The translations under genes and the position numbers were made by a program. 43,383 nt of DNA from an uncultured Balneolaceae bacterium (GTDB lineage Bacteria; Bacteroidota; Rhodothermia; Balneolales; Balneolaceae), in NCBI GenBank assembly GCA_913057825.1, contig CAJXOW010000028.1, forward strand, positions 1 through 43,383, written 5' to 3'. The first letter of the stretch is position 1, and every line of letters begins with the position of its first letter. Positions 17,636 through 27,094 of this stretch are shown here, piece by piece. Below the pieces are notes generated by a model that worked only from the letters and a program-made list of their open reading frames with translations, did no database searches and was not told the origin of the DNA.

Positions 17636-19396
17636 TTGAACCGAACCCACTCTGACGAGAGCAGGTCGAATCAACGGTATAAGCTGGATCGCAAACTGAC
17701 TATAGCCATTACCTTTTTTGCGGTGGCTGGATTGCTTTTGATGTTGTTCAGCAACCTGGCTACTTCGACCATGTCATCGCTGCGTGCCTATACAACCTTG
17801 CAGGGAAATTGGACGCGCGAGCGGGAGGATGCTGCCTTTAATGTTTATCAATATATTGAGGATGGTCACGAAGAATATCTGCAGGAGTTCCACAAATCTA
17901 TCGGTTGGATCAGGAATGTGTCGCAAGCTCGAGAATTGATGGAAAAGGAAGGAGGCAGCCATCAAAGGGTCCGTTCAATGATGGAGCAGGCGGGAACCCA
18001 TCCGGAGGATATATCCGGGATGATACGGACCTATGTCTGGCTGAACGATTTCAGTTATTTTGTTGAGGTCGTTAATCTATGGGAAAAATCCGACAGCCTG
18101 GCCTATCAACTGGACACACTGGCACATCGGGTGGTAAAGCAAAGATCAAATGGGGGTACCCTGTCGGACAGCCTCAAAAGGAGCCTGAAAAACCGGGTGG
18201 ATAAACTGGATCAAAAGCTGACTGAAGCCCAAATCGGCATCAATGAGATGCTGGGGCAGGGGGTTAGATTACTGGAGACGATTACCTTTTGGTCCACGAC
18301 CGGGGCCGGTGTTTTGTTGTTTATTATCGGGTTCCTTTTTACCTACCGCTTTCGGCGAAGTATCCGCAAGTGGAGACGATCGCTTCAGCGCAGTGAAAAA
18401 CGGTATCGATCCTTATTTGATAATAATCCCAATGCGGTTTTTTCGCTGGACCGGGAAGGACAGTTTATAACGGGGAATCAGGCGCTGGAGGATTTAACCG
18501 GTTATACGAACCGGGAGTTGAGAGAAATGACGTATATGCCCCTTGTGCATCCCGATTACAAAGAAAAGGTCCAAAATCACTTTGCTGAAGCATTGGATGG
18601 CAGTCCACAAAGTTACGAATCGATCGGTCTACATCGAGACGGTACCGAGTACGAAGTTCACGTCACGAATCTTCCGATTGTAGTGGATGGAGAGATAGAA
18701 GGTGTTTATGGTATTGCCCAGGACATAACCGAACGAAAAAAAGCGAATCGTAAATTGCAGGACTCGCTTGAAGAGAAAAAGACGCTGTTAGCAGAGATTC
18801 ATCACCGCGTAAAAAACAATCTGGCAATTATTTCGGGTTTGCTGGAGTTGCAGGCGGATGAAATGGAGGAAAATAAACTCAAAAATGACCTGTTGAATAC
18901 TCGGTCGCGCATCCATTCCATGGCGATGGTTCATGAAAAACTCTATAAGTCGAATTCACTTTCAAAAATTGAAATGCCGACCTATGCCAGAGATCTGGCT
19001 CAATATATTCGTCAAACAATGGAAGCAGAAACCGAGATTAACCTGGAGTATGATTTCGATGACGTCAACCTTGACATTACCCAGGCCATTCCTTGCGGTT
19101 TACTGTTGAATGAGGTCGTAGTTAATGCGTTCAAATATGCTTTCGACGGAAGAGAAAGGGGGACTATCGGGATCGAGTTGAAGCAACAGGGAAAAGAAGT
19201 TCATCTACGCATTCATGATGACGGCATTGGTCTGCCGGAAGAAATTGATATAGGGGGATCAACTTCGTTGGGACTTACTTTGATCAAGACGTTGACCGAG
19301 CAACTAAATGGGCGTATGGAGATCGATCGTAGTCATGGAACCGAGTTTGAGATAAGCTTTGCGGTCAAAGACCAGGGATTCTTGCAAACGGCTTAG
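17636..19396 (+). CDS. Membrane sensor histidine kinase, PAS and HisKA_2 type
   Basis: The 586-residue protein is anchored by two membrane helices (about 21-41 and 217-237) that enclose an extracytoplasmic helical sensor domain. A PAS domain follows (about 254-370), then a HisKA_2 phosphorylation site EIHHRVKNN at 387-395, with H390 the likely phosphoacceptor, and an HATPase domain with the N box LNEVVVNAFKYAF and G box DDGIGLP. The signal sensed is unknown. The start is a TTG at 17636; no earlier start is in frame, and the next ATG lies inside the first membrane helix. No response regulator gene is adjacent. It shares the kinase core with the truncated gene at 42278. Confidence 0.88.
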   Translation: MNRTHSDESRSNQRYKLDRKLTIAITFFAVAGLLLMLFSNLATSTMSSLRAYTTLQGNWTREREDAAFNVYQYIEDGHEEYLQEFHKSIGWIRNVSQARELMEKEGGSHQRVRSMMEQAGTHPEDISGMIRTYVWLNDFSYFVEVVNLWEKSDSLAYQLDTLAHRVVKQRSNGGTLSDSLKRSLKNRVDKLDQKLTEAQIGINEMLGQGVRLLETITFWSTTGAGVLLFIIGFLFTYRFRRSIRKWRRSLQRSEKRYRSLFDNNPNAVFSLDREGQFITGNQALEDLTGYTNRELREMTYMPLVHPDYKEKVQNHFAEALDGSPQSYESIGLHRDGTEYEVHVTNLPIVVDGEIEGVYGIAQDITERKKANRKLQDSLEEKKTLLAEIHHRVKNNLAIISGLLELQADEMEENKLKNDLLNTRSRIHSMAMVHEKLYKSNSLSKIEMPTYARDLAQYIRQTMEAETEINLEYDFDDVNLDITQAIPCGLLLNEVVVNAFKYAFDGRERGTIGIELKQQGKEVHLRIHDDGIGLPEEIDIGGSTSLGLTLIKTLTEQLNGRMEIDRSHGTEFEISFAVKDQGFLQTA

Positions 19397-19592
19397 CAAG
19401 CGATTATATGCTTGATAACTTTCTGCACTCGCGCCGGCTGCGTACTTCAATTTTAAATTGAATAAATTTTCAGCTATAATCGGTTGAGGGATAGATGAGT
19501 TTGTGGGATGATTTTAAGGGGCGACTTCCGCTGGATCATTATGGAACAAATATTAGAACCGGGACTAGCTGATAAACAATCTTTCAGGATTG

Positions 19593-21377
19593 ATGAATAA
19601 TAAAGTACTACGATTACAAAAGCTTTTTCTTCCGCTGCTACTATTTTTGGTGATTGCTTTGGGAGTCGGATTGCTCGATTTGCAAGCGGCGGCCGAGGTG
19701 GCACAGTCCACGGGCGAATCCGCCGATGTGAGCTGGTTAAGTATCCTTCCTCCCCTGGTGGCCATCCTGCTGGCTCTAGTGTTTCGCCAGGTATTGCTGG
19801 CCCTTTTCCTGGGTATATGGATGGGGGCATTCCTGGTATCCGGGCAATCTTTTATGGATATCTTTACCAGCTTTTTCCAAACCATCACTGAATACATCGT
19901 CCCTGCTACGGCCGACGAATCGCACATGAGCATTATCGTTTTTAGTCTTTTGATCGGGGGCATGGTGGGGATAATATCCAAAAACGGGGGGACTCGAGGG
20001 ATTATCCGGGTACTGACGCGCTATGTAAAGAGCAAGACCGGCGGACAGCTGATGACCTCTTTTATGGGATTCCTGGTATTTTTCGATGATTATGCCAACA
20101 CGATGGTGGTGGGAAACACCATGCGGCCGCTAACCGATCGCCTTCGCATCAGCCGGGCCAAACTGGCATTCCTGGTGGATGCTACAGCAGCCCCGGTGGC
20201 CACGATTGCCCTGGTGAGTACCTGGATCGGTGCAATGGTCGGATTTATATCGGATGCCCAGGCAGGAATGCCGCAGTTCAATGAATCGGCTTACCTGGTT
20301 TTTATCAACTCCCTGCCCTATAACTTCTATGCATTTTTTACTCTCCTGTTTGTCTTGCTGATCGCCTGGAGCGGCAAGGACTTTGGTCCGATGCTCAAAT
20401 CTCGTTTAAAGCTCTATAAGGCCAAAGTTAACTCGAAGCTGGATACCTACGGCGTTTATAAAGACAAAGAAGAACCGGAGGAGCAAAAAGAAAAACGGGT
20501 CACGCACTGGAGTAATGCCGCGATTCCGATTATAGTGCTTGTGGTGGCGACGATTGCCGGTTTGTTTGTGACGGGAAGTCCCGAACCCGTCAACGAACAG
20601 ATGGCCGATGGCGGACTCACGCTGTTCGAGAAAATTCAGAATATTGTGGCTTCTTCTGATTCCTATGCGGCCCTGTTGTGGGGATCGCTGCTTTCGGTCG
20701 TGGCAGCATTCGGAATGACTATATCCCAAGGGATATTGAGTACAGATGAGACTTTGGAAGGGATGACCGAAGGAATGAATGTGATGTTCGAGGGCGTCTT
20801 GATCCTGGTTATGGCGTGGTCGTTGAGTAAGGTGACCGTTGACTTACATACAGCCGATTTTCTAATCAGCGTTTTCCGGGATGTGCTGAGTCCCCACTGG
20901 ATGCCGGCCATCGTCCTGTTGTTGTCGGCACTCACGGCCTTTGCGACGGGTTCAAGTTGGGGCACGATGGGAATTCTTATGCCCCTGGTGGTACCGCTGG
21001 CCTGGTCGCTTGGAGAATCGGGGGGATTGGATCCGGTAACGATAAAGCCGATTCTCTACGCAAGTGTCAGCTCCGTATTGGCCGGTTCGGTATGGGGCGA
21101 TCACTGCTCACCAATTTCGGATACCACGATACTGAGTTCTCTCGCCAGCCAGTGCGATCACATCGAACACGTAAACACGCAGCTGCCCTATTCGATGGTC
21201 GGCGGGCTCCTTGCCCTGCTGGCCTGCATTGCCGTGTTGGTAATGGATATTCCCTGGTGGATTGTGTATCCCTTGGGAGCAGTTATAATTGTCACGGTCA
21301 TTATGCAATTCGGAAAAAGTCCCGACCCGGAAAAAGTGGCAGAGGAAGAAAAGAATCAATTATCCGCGGATAATTGA
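19593..21377 (+). CDS. nhaC: NhaC family Na+/H+ antiporter-like transporter
   Basis: This is an inner-membrane secondary transporter with about 12 predicted hydrophobic helices over 594 residues. The family hallmark is the region FFDDYANTMVVGNTMRPLTD followed by DATAAPVATIALVSTW; a second conserved block is GSSWGTMGILMP with GDHCSPISDTT. NhaC-type proteins exchange Na+ for protons, although related members carry amino acids. A TTG just upstream (19590) is in frame, but the ATG at 19593 is preferred. The last codons and the stop form one half of a perfect 38-bp palindrome (21348-21385), directly followed by element A8. Confidence 0.88.
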   Translation: MNNKVLRLQKLFLPLLLFLVIALGVGLLDLQAAAEVAQSTGESADVSWLSILPPLVAILLALVFRQVLLALFLGIWMGAFLVSGQSFMDIFTSFFQTITEYIVPATADESHMSIIVFSLLIGGMVGIISKNGGTRGIIRVLTRYVKSKTGGQLMTSFMGFLVFFDDYANTMVVGNTMRPLTDRLRISRAKLAFLVDATAAPVATIALVSTWIGAMVGFISDAQAGMPQFNESAYLVFINSLPYNFYAFFTLLFVLLIAWSGKDFGPMLKSRLKLYKAKVNSKLDTYGVYKDKEEPEEQKEKRVTHWSNAAIPIIVLVVATIAGLFVTGSPEPVNEQMADGGLTLFEKIQNIVASSDSYAALLWGSLLSVVAAFGMTISQGILSTDETLEGMTEGMNVMFEGVLILVMAWSLSKVTVDLHTADFLISVFRDVLSPHWMPAIVLLLSALTAFATGSSWGTMGILMPLVVPLAWSLGESGGLDPVTIKPILYASVSSVLAGSVWGDHCSPISDTTILSSLASQCDHIEHVNTQLPYSMVGGLLALLACIAVLVMDIPWWIVYPLGAVIIVTVIMQFGKSPDPEKVAEEEKNQLSADN

Positions 21378-21385
21378 TTCTTTTC
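21348..21385. terminator. Perfect 38-bp palindrome spanning the antiporter stop codon
   Basis: Bases 21348-21366 are exactly complementary to 21367-21385 (19-bp arms, no unpaired loop). The palindrome includes the last nine codons and the TGA at 21375-21377, and ends one base before the first heptad of A8. The right half ends in TTTTC, so it can act as an intrinsic terminator of sorts. Confidence 0.75.
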
Positions 21386-21386
21386 A

Positions 21387-21485
21387 GGTGAAAGGTGAAG
21401 GGTGAAAGTGTATTCGAGCTCGTTTTATCACCCTGTATATACGCAACAAAAATACCTGCTTGAATAATCTTTCACCTTTCACCTC
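21387..21485. repeat. Family A palindromic element A8 (GGTGAAA heptads)
   Basis: There are three heptads on the left (21387-21408, GGTGAAA/GGTGAAG) and two inverted heptads plus a C on the right (21471-21485). The core matches A4 almost base for base. It sits exactly between two stop-codon hairpins, 21348-21385 and 21485-21529, in a convergent junction. Confidence 0.88.
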
Positions 21486-21529
21486 GCAGTTACGCGTCAT
21501 TTTCAATCGCAAAATGACGCGTAACTGCG
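21485..21529. terminator. Hairpin spanning the NRDE gene stop codon
   Basis: Arms 21485-21503 and 21511-21529 pair over 19 bp around the 7-nt loop CAATCGC. They contain the minus-strand stop codon (21490-21492) and about the last eleven codons of the NRDE gene. The outermost C is also the last base of element A8, so the structures share a border. Confidence 0.75.
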
Positions 21530-22266
21530 TCGATCTCTTTTTCTCCGGGTTGATGGTAGCGTTCTTCGAAATGGATATTTCCTTCCCGGTCGAACAAAAC
21601 CACCGTGGAGCTGCGAGTACCGTAAACTTCGCTATCAATAAAAATGGAGGAGGCGGCTTCTTCCTGTTCCGGGGTCAGTCCCGTTTCAGGCAATTGTCCG
21701 GGAGGAGCTTTTTCTTCATCATAAAGCAACTTGAATAGTTGACCGGCCTCGATCTTCTCCTGTTTTAGCAGGCCGTTTAATCCGGTACGTGCTTTCTGTA
21801 CTTTAAACCAGTCGTTATTGAGCAGATGATTGCTTAACCCGTAGATGCCTTTTTCCAGCTTGCGAAGTTGATGATCTTTATTGCTCAGATAATATAATTG
21901 ATGGTTCGGTTTTCCGGCCAACAGATTAAATCCATTATACCTATCGGCAGCGGAGAGCACATTCCGCATATACTCTTTAACCGGCCGATCGCCGACAAGG
22001 TAATCTACTACCAGTTCACCCCTTGAAGGCCCCTCCCGACCGTTTAGTTCGGGATCCCTGAAATTGGTTACCGTCGCAAAACGTCCCCCATTCGTGACGC
22101 CTAGCCAGGATCCTCCGCTTTCAAGGTCCTGGCCGGCCAGGATCGATGGGAAGTCTTCCCAGAAGCGAGCCGAACGAGTCGGTCGTTCAAATCGTTCATC
22201 CCGGTTTCCGGCAAATATAAACGGGTACCGCTCGTGTTGTCTGTAGGCAAAAGTAATCAGGCACAT
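21490..22266 (-). CDS. NRDE family protein (TANGO2 homologue)
   Basis: The 258-residue protein begins with the conserved MCLITF, where Cys2 may become N-terminal, and has the name-giving NRDE motif at residues 21-24. SGGSWLGVT and FRDPE follow. The family belongs to the Ntn-hydrolase-like fold; eukaryotic TANGO2 is linked to haem and acyl-CoA handling, while the bacterial role is not established. The C-terminal residues are encoded within one arm of a perfect hairpin, so the coding end has been shaped by, or gave rise to, that palindrome. It converges on the antiporter gene. Confidence 0.88.
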   Translation of the reverse strand: MCLITFAYRQHERYPFIFAGNRDERFERPTRSARFWEDFPSILAGQDLESGGSWLGVTNGGRFATVTNFRDPELNGREGPSRGELVVDYLVGDRPVKEYMRNVLSAADRYNGFNLLAGKPNHQLYYLSNKDHQLRKLEKGIYGLSNHLLNNDWFKVQKARTGLNGLLKQEKIEAGQLFKLLYDEEKAPPGQLPETGLTPEQEEAASSIFIDSEVYGTRSSTVVLFDREGNIHFEERYHQPGEKEIDAVTRHFAIENDA

Positions 22267-22309
22267 ATAATCATTAACGAGTTAGCTATTTTATAAATTG
22301 AAAGATATA

Positions 22310-22646
22310 GCTGAAAGCTGAATGCTCAAAGCTCAAAGCCCTGTCCCCCGAATACTATTTGGGAGCATTTCATGTATTGTAAGTCAGCAGCTTTAAAACG
22401 TGTATATACAGATTGTGGAATAAGAAAAGCGTTAAGCTGAAAACCGAGACTGATAAACCGGGCGGCGGTTCCGAAGTATTAAGTTTTTCGGCAAAAAAGA
22501 AGAAAGTCAAAATCCAGGCACGAACCATTAATAAAGCATAAAAATAGTAAACGAGGTCAGTACGAGAAAAACTTTCGAACGAGGAACCGCCGCCCGGTTT
22601 ATCAAAAAGGCACCCAGCGTTTGCTTTGAGCTTTCAGCTTTCAGCT
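22310..22646. repeat. Family A element A10 (GCTGAAA heptads) enclosing family B element B2
   Basis: The left arm (22310-22337) reads GCTGAAA, GCTGAAT, GCTCAAA, GCTCAAA. The right arm (22619-22646) is the inverted equivalent. The interior contains GTGTATATACAG, a piece of the shared A core, and then a complete B element (22451-22604). This gives a palindrome within a palindrome in the divergent gap between the NRDE gene and metH. Confidence 0.8.
22451..22604. repeat. Family B palindromic element B2 (core type II)
   Basis: The 154-bp element is bounded by TGATAAACC joined to GGGCGGCGGTTCC and its exact complement. The core starts GAAGTATTAAGTTTTTCGG and ends AAAACTTTCGAACGA, as in B5 (reverse orientation), and differs from B1, B3 and B4. 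It is nested inside element A10. Confidence 0.88.
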
Positions 22647-22647
22647 A

Positions 22648-22675
22648 CCTGGTAATCGCTACCGCGATTACCAGG
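22648..22675. terminator. Hairpin next to element A10
   Basis: CCTGGTAATCGC pairs perfectly with GCGATTACCAGG around a TACC loop. It begins one base after the right arm of A10. It is followed by CAATAAAAATG rather than a T tract on the plus strand. The role is unknown; it may end transcription entering from the A10/B2 region before metH. Confidence 0.5.
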
Positions 22676-22855
22676 CAATAAAAATGTTAAATTATTTTAT
22701 CCACACAGGCATAATACCAAACTAATAAAAGAGTTATAGGTTGATATTTTCGGGCAATACTTTAGGTTTCTTTCGTTATTAAGTACATGAAAGGTTGATC
22801 TTGGAATAAGTCCTTGAAAATTATTAACTTCACTCGATCTAAAAAGCAAGGTTCA

Positions 22856-22896
22856 CTGTCGGATTTGCCGATCAGGAGAAGCCGGCTCAACGACAG
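22856..22896 (+). promoter_or_regulatory. Possible structured 5' leader of metH
   Basis: CTGTCG (22856-22861) pairs with CGACAG (22891-22896), enclosing a smaller hairpin around CGGATTTGCCG. The structure ends 44 bp before the metH start. I see no cobalamin box and no match to the SAM-I or SAH riboswitch consensus, so this is only a candidate leader structure. Between 22676 and 22855 the sequence is AT-rich and shows nothing else I can name. Confidence 0.25.
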
Positions 22897-22940
22897 ACTG
22901 TAGGGCTTAAAAGTTAAATCGGAGATAAACAAACCAATTC

Positions 22941-25900
22941 ATGAGTTTAGACAAGTTACGCAGTATACTCGAAGATCGTATACTTGTAATGGACGGTGCC
23001 ATGGGCACCATGATCCAGGAATACAAGTTCGGTGAAGAAGATTACCGGGGCGATCAATATGCAGACGTCGATGAAGATCTTAAGGGAAATAATGAGCTGC
23101 TCAGTATAACGCAGCCCGACGTCATAAAAGAAATTCATAAGAAATTTCTGGAGGCCGGGTCGGATATTATCGAGACCAACACCTTCAGTGCCAACCATAT
23201 TTCTCAGGCCGACTACAACCTGGAGGATAAGGCCTACGATCTGAATATCGCCTCCGCTAAACTGGCCAGGGAGGCGGCAGATGAATATACGGAGAAGAAT
23301 CCCGATAAGCCTCGTTTTGTGGCCGGGGCCATTGGTCCTACCAATAAGACGCTCTCGCTCTCACCGGACGTCAATAACCCGGGTTACCGCGATGTGTCGT
23401 TTGACGAGATCTATGAATGCTATTACGAGCAGGTTGAAGCCCTGTACGAGGGCGGAGTGGATATGTTCCTGGTGGAGACGATCTTCGATACCCTGAATGC
23501 CAAGGCCGCTATTTATGCCATTGAGAAACATGCCGAGGAAACCGGTGCCGAGGTTCCGGTCATGATATCCGGTACCATCGTGGACCAGAGCGGCCGAACG
23601 CTTTCGGGGCAGACGACCGAAGCGTTCTGGATCTCCGTGCAGCATGCCCCCAACCTGCTCAGCGTCGGCCTTAATTGCTCGCTCGGATCCAAGGAGATGC
23701 GTCCCTATATCGAGGAGCTTTCCGATAAAGCCGACTGCTTTACCAGCCTGTATCCCAATGCCGGATTGCCCAACGAGTTGGGTGAGTATGATGAAACGGC
23801 CGAATATATGGCCGAACAATATGCCGAGTATTGTAAAGACGGATTCGTGAATATTATCGGCGGATGCTGTGGGACTACGCCCGAACATATCGAAGCTTTT
23901 GTTGAAGTGGCCGAAAATCATGAGCCGCGGGTTCCGTCCGAAAATGAAAAGTATATGCGGCTTAGTGGTCTGGAACCGTTGGTGTTCCGACCCGACTCCA
24001 ATTTCCTGAATGTCGGGGAGCGAACCAATATCATGGGCTCTCGAGAGTTCAAGCGCCTGGTTAAGGAGGGCAAACTTGAAGAGGCCCTTTCCGTGGCCCG
24101 TGAGCAGGTCGAAAGCGGGGCGCAGGTGCTTGATATCAATATGGACGAAGGGATGGTCGAGTCGGCCGAAGCCATGCGTGACTTTCTGCAGCTGATCGCG
24201 GCGGAGCCCGATATCGCGAAGGTCCCCATGATGGTAGACTCTTCAAAATGGGAAGTGATCGAGGCTGGTCTCAAAGCTACCCAGGGCAAGTGTATCGTAA
24301 ACTCCATCAGCCTGAAAGAGGGGGAAGAGCAGTTTAAGGAACAAGCCCGAGAAATAATGAACTTCGGGGCGGCGGTCATCGTAATGGCCTTTGACGAAGA
24401 AGGCCAGGCCGACTCCTATGAGCGACGTATCGAAATTTGTGAGCGGTCCTACAAGATTTTAACGGAAGAAGTCGGCTTCCCGGCCGAGGATATCATCTTT
24501 GACCCCAACATCCTGACGGTGGCTACCGGAATGGATGAACACAAGAACTACGGGGTTGACTTCATCGAGGCGACGGAGTGGATTAAGGAAAATCTGCCGC
24601 ATGCCAAAGTATCCGGCGGCGTCAGTAACATCTCGTTCTCTTTCCGCGGAAACAAGAAGGTCCGTGAAGCCATGCATGCGGTGTTTCTCTACCATGCGAT
24701 CCAGGCCGGACTCGACATGGGTATCGTAAATGCAGGTCAGCTGGAGGTGTATAACCAGGTGGATGAGAAACTGCGCGAGATGTGTGAAGACGTCATTCTG
24801 AATCGCCGCGACGATGCTACCGAGCGCCTGCTCGATTATGCTGACAAGGTGGAACAGGATGATGAGGAAGAGGATGACGGCAAAGCCGAATGGCGCGAGT
24901 GGCCGGTCGAGAAGCGGATCGAACATGCCCTCGTTAAAGGCATTACCGATCATATTGTAGATGACGTTGAGGAAGCCCGGCAGGATGCCGAGGAGACGAT
25001 CGAAGTGATTGAAGGTCCCATGATGGACGGCATGGATGTCGTCGGCGACTTATTCGGCGACGGGAAGATGTTCCTGCCGCAAGTGGTTAAAAGTGCCCGC
25101 GTAATGAAGAAGGGCGTCAACCACCTGGTACCCTATATCGAAGAGGAAAAAAGACAGGCCGGTGATACCGAACCGAAGGCAAAGGTGCTACTTGCCACGG
25201 TGAAAGGAGATGTGCATGATATCGGGAAAAATATCGTAGCGGTCGTCCTGCGATGCAACAACTTTGAAGTGATCGACCTGGGAGTCATGACGCCGGCGGA
25301 TGAAATCCTGGAAGAAGCCAGGAAAAATGATGTGGATATCATCGGGCTTAGCGGACTCATTACCCCGTCGCTCGACGAGATGGTTCACGTTGCCAAGGAA
25401 ATGCAGCGCCAGGACTTTGACATTCCGCTGCTGATCGGCGGGGCGACTACTTCCCGCATGCACACAGCCGTAAAGATAACCCCGCAATACGAGCATCCGG
25501 TGATTCATGTGCTCGATGCATCACGCAGTGTAACGGTGGTCAGCAACCTGACCTCACAGAATAAACAGAACTTTGTCGAAGAGAAAGAACAGGAATATCA
25601 GAAATTGCGTGACCGGCATGAGGGACGAAGTTCCCGTAAGGATTATCTGCCGATCGAGGAAGCACGCGATAACAAGGTGCAGATCGAATGGGACGAGTCT
25701 CAAACGTACGAACCCAACAACCCGGGCATACATCGTTTCGAGGACTTTCCGCTCAGTGAATTGCGTAAATACATCGACTGGACGCCCTTCTTCAAGACCT
25801 GGCAGATGAAAGGCAAATATCCCCGGATATTTGAAGATGATAAATACGGGGAAGAGGCCAAAAAGCTGTTTGATGATGCCAACCAGCTCCTCGACAAAAT

Positions 25901-26651
25901 TGAGGAGGAGAAGCTGCTGAAAGCCAATGGGGTCATCGGACTCTTCCCGGCCAATGCGGTGGGAGATGATGTTGAAGTGTACAAAGACGAAGAACGCGAA
26001 GAAGTACTTACGACCCTCCACATGCTGCGTCAGCAGGCCGAGAAACGGAGCGGGGTTCCGAATAAATGCCTCGCGGACTACGTGGCACCGAAGGACAGCG
26101 GAGTGAAGGATTATATCGGTGGGTTTGCCGTAACAGCGGGTATCGGAACAGACGAGCTGGTCGAACAGTTCGAACGCGACCATGACGATTATAACAGCAT
26201 TTTAACTAAAGCTGTGGCCGATCGACTTGCCGAGGCTTTTGCCGAGTTGATGCATGCGCGAGTTCGAAAAGATTACTGGGGATACGCTCCGGATGAAGAC
26301 CTGGAAAACAAAGAACTAATTCGAGAGAAATATCAGGGCATTCGTCCGGCTGCCGGCTATCCCGCTCAACCGGATCATACCGAAAAACGGTTGATATTCG
26401 ATCTGATGGATGTCGAAGAGAATACCGGTATCACGCTGACCGAAAGCTTTGCTATGTTGCCGGCTTCTTCGGTAAGCGGATTGTACTTCTCACATCCCGA
26501 GTCCAAATATTTCAATCTCGGAAATATCAAGTATGACCAACTGCAGGATTATGCCCGACGTAAGAGCATGTCCATCGAGGAGTGCGAACGCTGGATGAAA
26601 CCGAATCTCGACTACGATCCCGACGAAGTCGAAACAGTGGCAGATGAATAG
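22941..26651 (+). CDS. metH: Cobalamin-dependent methionine synthase
   Basis: MetH transfers a methyl group from methyltetrahydrofolate to homocysteine through methylcobalamin. The 1236-residue protein holds all four modules: the homocysteine domain with zinc ligands C246, C309 and C310 (GLNCSLG and GGCCGTT); the pterin domain (about 350-610, [14 protein letters not shown]); the cobalamin domain with D757-x-H759-xx-G762 (DVHDIGKN) and [11 protein letters not shown]; and the C-terminal AdoMet activation domain ([20 protein letters not shown]). Length and order are those of the full enzyme, so reactivation by AdoMet should be possible. An acidic linker (DDEEEDDG) joins modules. It is transcribed alone, with a strong terminator after it. 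Confidence 0.98.
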   Translation: MSLDKLRSILEDRILVMDGAMGTMIQEYKFGEEDYRGDQYADVDEDLKGNNELLSITQPDVIKEIHKKFLEAGSDIIETNTFSANHISQADYNLEDKAYDLNIASAKLAREAADEYTEKNPDKPRFVAGAIGPTNKTLSLSPDVNNPGYRDVSFDEIYECYYEQVEALYEGGVDMFLVETIFDTLNAKAAIYAIEKHAEETGAEVPVMISGTIVDQSGRTLSGQTTEAFWISVQHAPNLLSVGLNCSLGSKEMRPYIEELSDKADCFTSLYPNAGLPNELGEYDETAEYMAEQYAEYCKDGFVNIIGGCCGTTPEHIEAFVEVAENHEPRVPSENEKYMRLSGLEPLVFRPDSNFLNVGERTNIMGSREFKRLVKEGKLEEALSVAREQVESGAQVLDINMDEGMVESAEAMRDFLQLIAAEPDIAKVPMMVDSSKWEVIEAGLKATQGKCIVNSISLKEGEEQFKEQAREIMNFGAAVIVMAFDEEGQADSYERRIEICERSYKILTEEVGFPAEDIIFDPNILTVATGMDEHKNYGVDFIEATEWIKENLPHAKVSGGVSNISFSFRGNKKVREAMHAVFLYHAIQAGLDMGIVNAGQLEVYNQVDEKLREMCEDVILNRRDDATERLLDYADKVEQDDEEEDDGKAEWREWPVEKRIEHALVKGITDHIVDDVEEARQDAEETIEVIEGPMMDGMDVVGDLFGDGKMFLPQVVKSARVMKKGVNHLVPYIEEEKRQAGDTEPKAKVLLATVKGDVHDIGKNIVAVVLRCNNFEVIDLGVMTPADEILEEARKNDVDIIGLSGLITPSLDEMVHVAKEMQRQDFDIPLLIGGATTSRMHTAVKITPQYEHPVIHVLDASRSVTVVSNLTSQNKQNFVEEKEQEYQKLRDRHEGRSSRKDYLPIEEARDNKVQIEWDESQTYEPNNPGIHRFEDFPLSELRKYIDWTPFFKTWQMKGKYPRIFEDDKYGEEAKKLFDDANQLLDKIEEEKLLKANGVIGLFPANAVGDDVEVYKDEEREEVLTTLHMLRQQAEKRSGVPNKCLADYVAPKDSGVKDYIGGFAVTAGIGTDELVEQFERDHDDYNSILTKAVADRLAEAFAELMHARVRKDYWGYAPDEDLENKELIREKYQGIRPAAGYPAQPDHTEKRLIFDLMDVEENTGITLTESFAMLPASSVSGLYFSHPESKYFNLGNIKYDQLQDYARRKSMSIEECERWMKPNLDYDPDEVETVADE

Positions 26652-26696
26652 TGGAAAGTCGATTCTTCTAGTTTAGTCAGAAAAACCGGTACTTGA

Positions 26697-26745
26697 AAAG
26701 GCGATGTTGCTGTTTTCTGTTAGAAAATGGCACATCGCCTTTTTT
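26697..26745 (+). terminator. Intrinsic terminator of metH
   Basis: AAAAGGCGATGT (26697-26708) pairs with ACATCGCCTTTT, with an inner helix TTTTCT/AGAAAA, and is followed by a run of T. It lies 46 bp after the metH stop and looks like a normal rho-independent terminator. Confidence 0.85.
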
Positions 26746-26910
26746 ATTTTGTTCACAGAGTCTGTATTATTTCTCAAGGAGTGAAATATTTTTCACAAAA
26801 TAAACCCTTTGCCAGGGGGTAGTGACGCTGAAAGCGTAACTATTTAGCGAATTTAGCGTATGAAATTCAAGTAGATATAAACGACAGAGCAACATGTAAA
26901 TATAAAGTTA

Positions 26911-27069
26911 GCGTACAAGTAAAACCGGGCGGCGGTTCCGAAGCATATTAATTTTCTGGTTAGAAAGCTGTAATGACTTTAATCGTATAAATTGCAATCA
27001 TCCATTCATTGCCGGTGAACGAAGAAAAGTATACGAGCAAGGAACCGCCGCCCGGTTTTACTTGTACGC
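26911..27069. repeat. Family B palindromic element B3
   Basis: The 159-bp element has a perfect 29-bp terminal inverted repeat: local sequence GCGTACAAGTAAAACC joined to GGGCGGCGGTTCC. The core is nearly identical to B1 and B4. It ends 25 bp before the start codon of the phosphatase gene, so it must lie in the promoter or leader of that gene. The bases between the metH terminator and B3 (26746-26910) hold nothing I can assign. Confidence 0.9.
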
Positions 27070-27094
27070 GCCGTTTAGTTAACATTCATCAACT

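Noticed and set aside
22676..22940. Cobalamin riboswitch before metH
   Set aside because: No B12 box or the expected long multi-stem layout could be found; only a small unassigned stem is reported.
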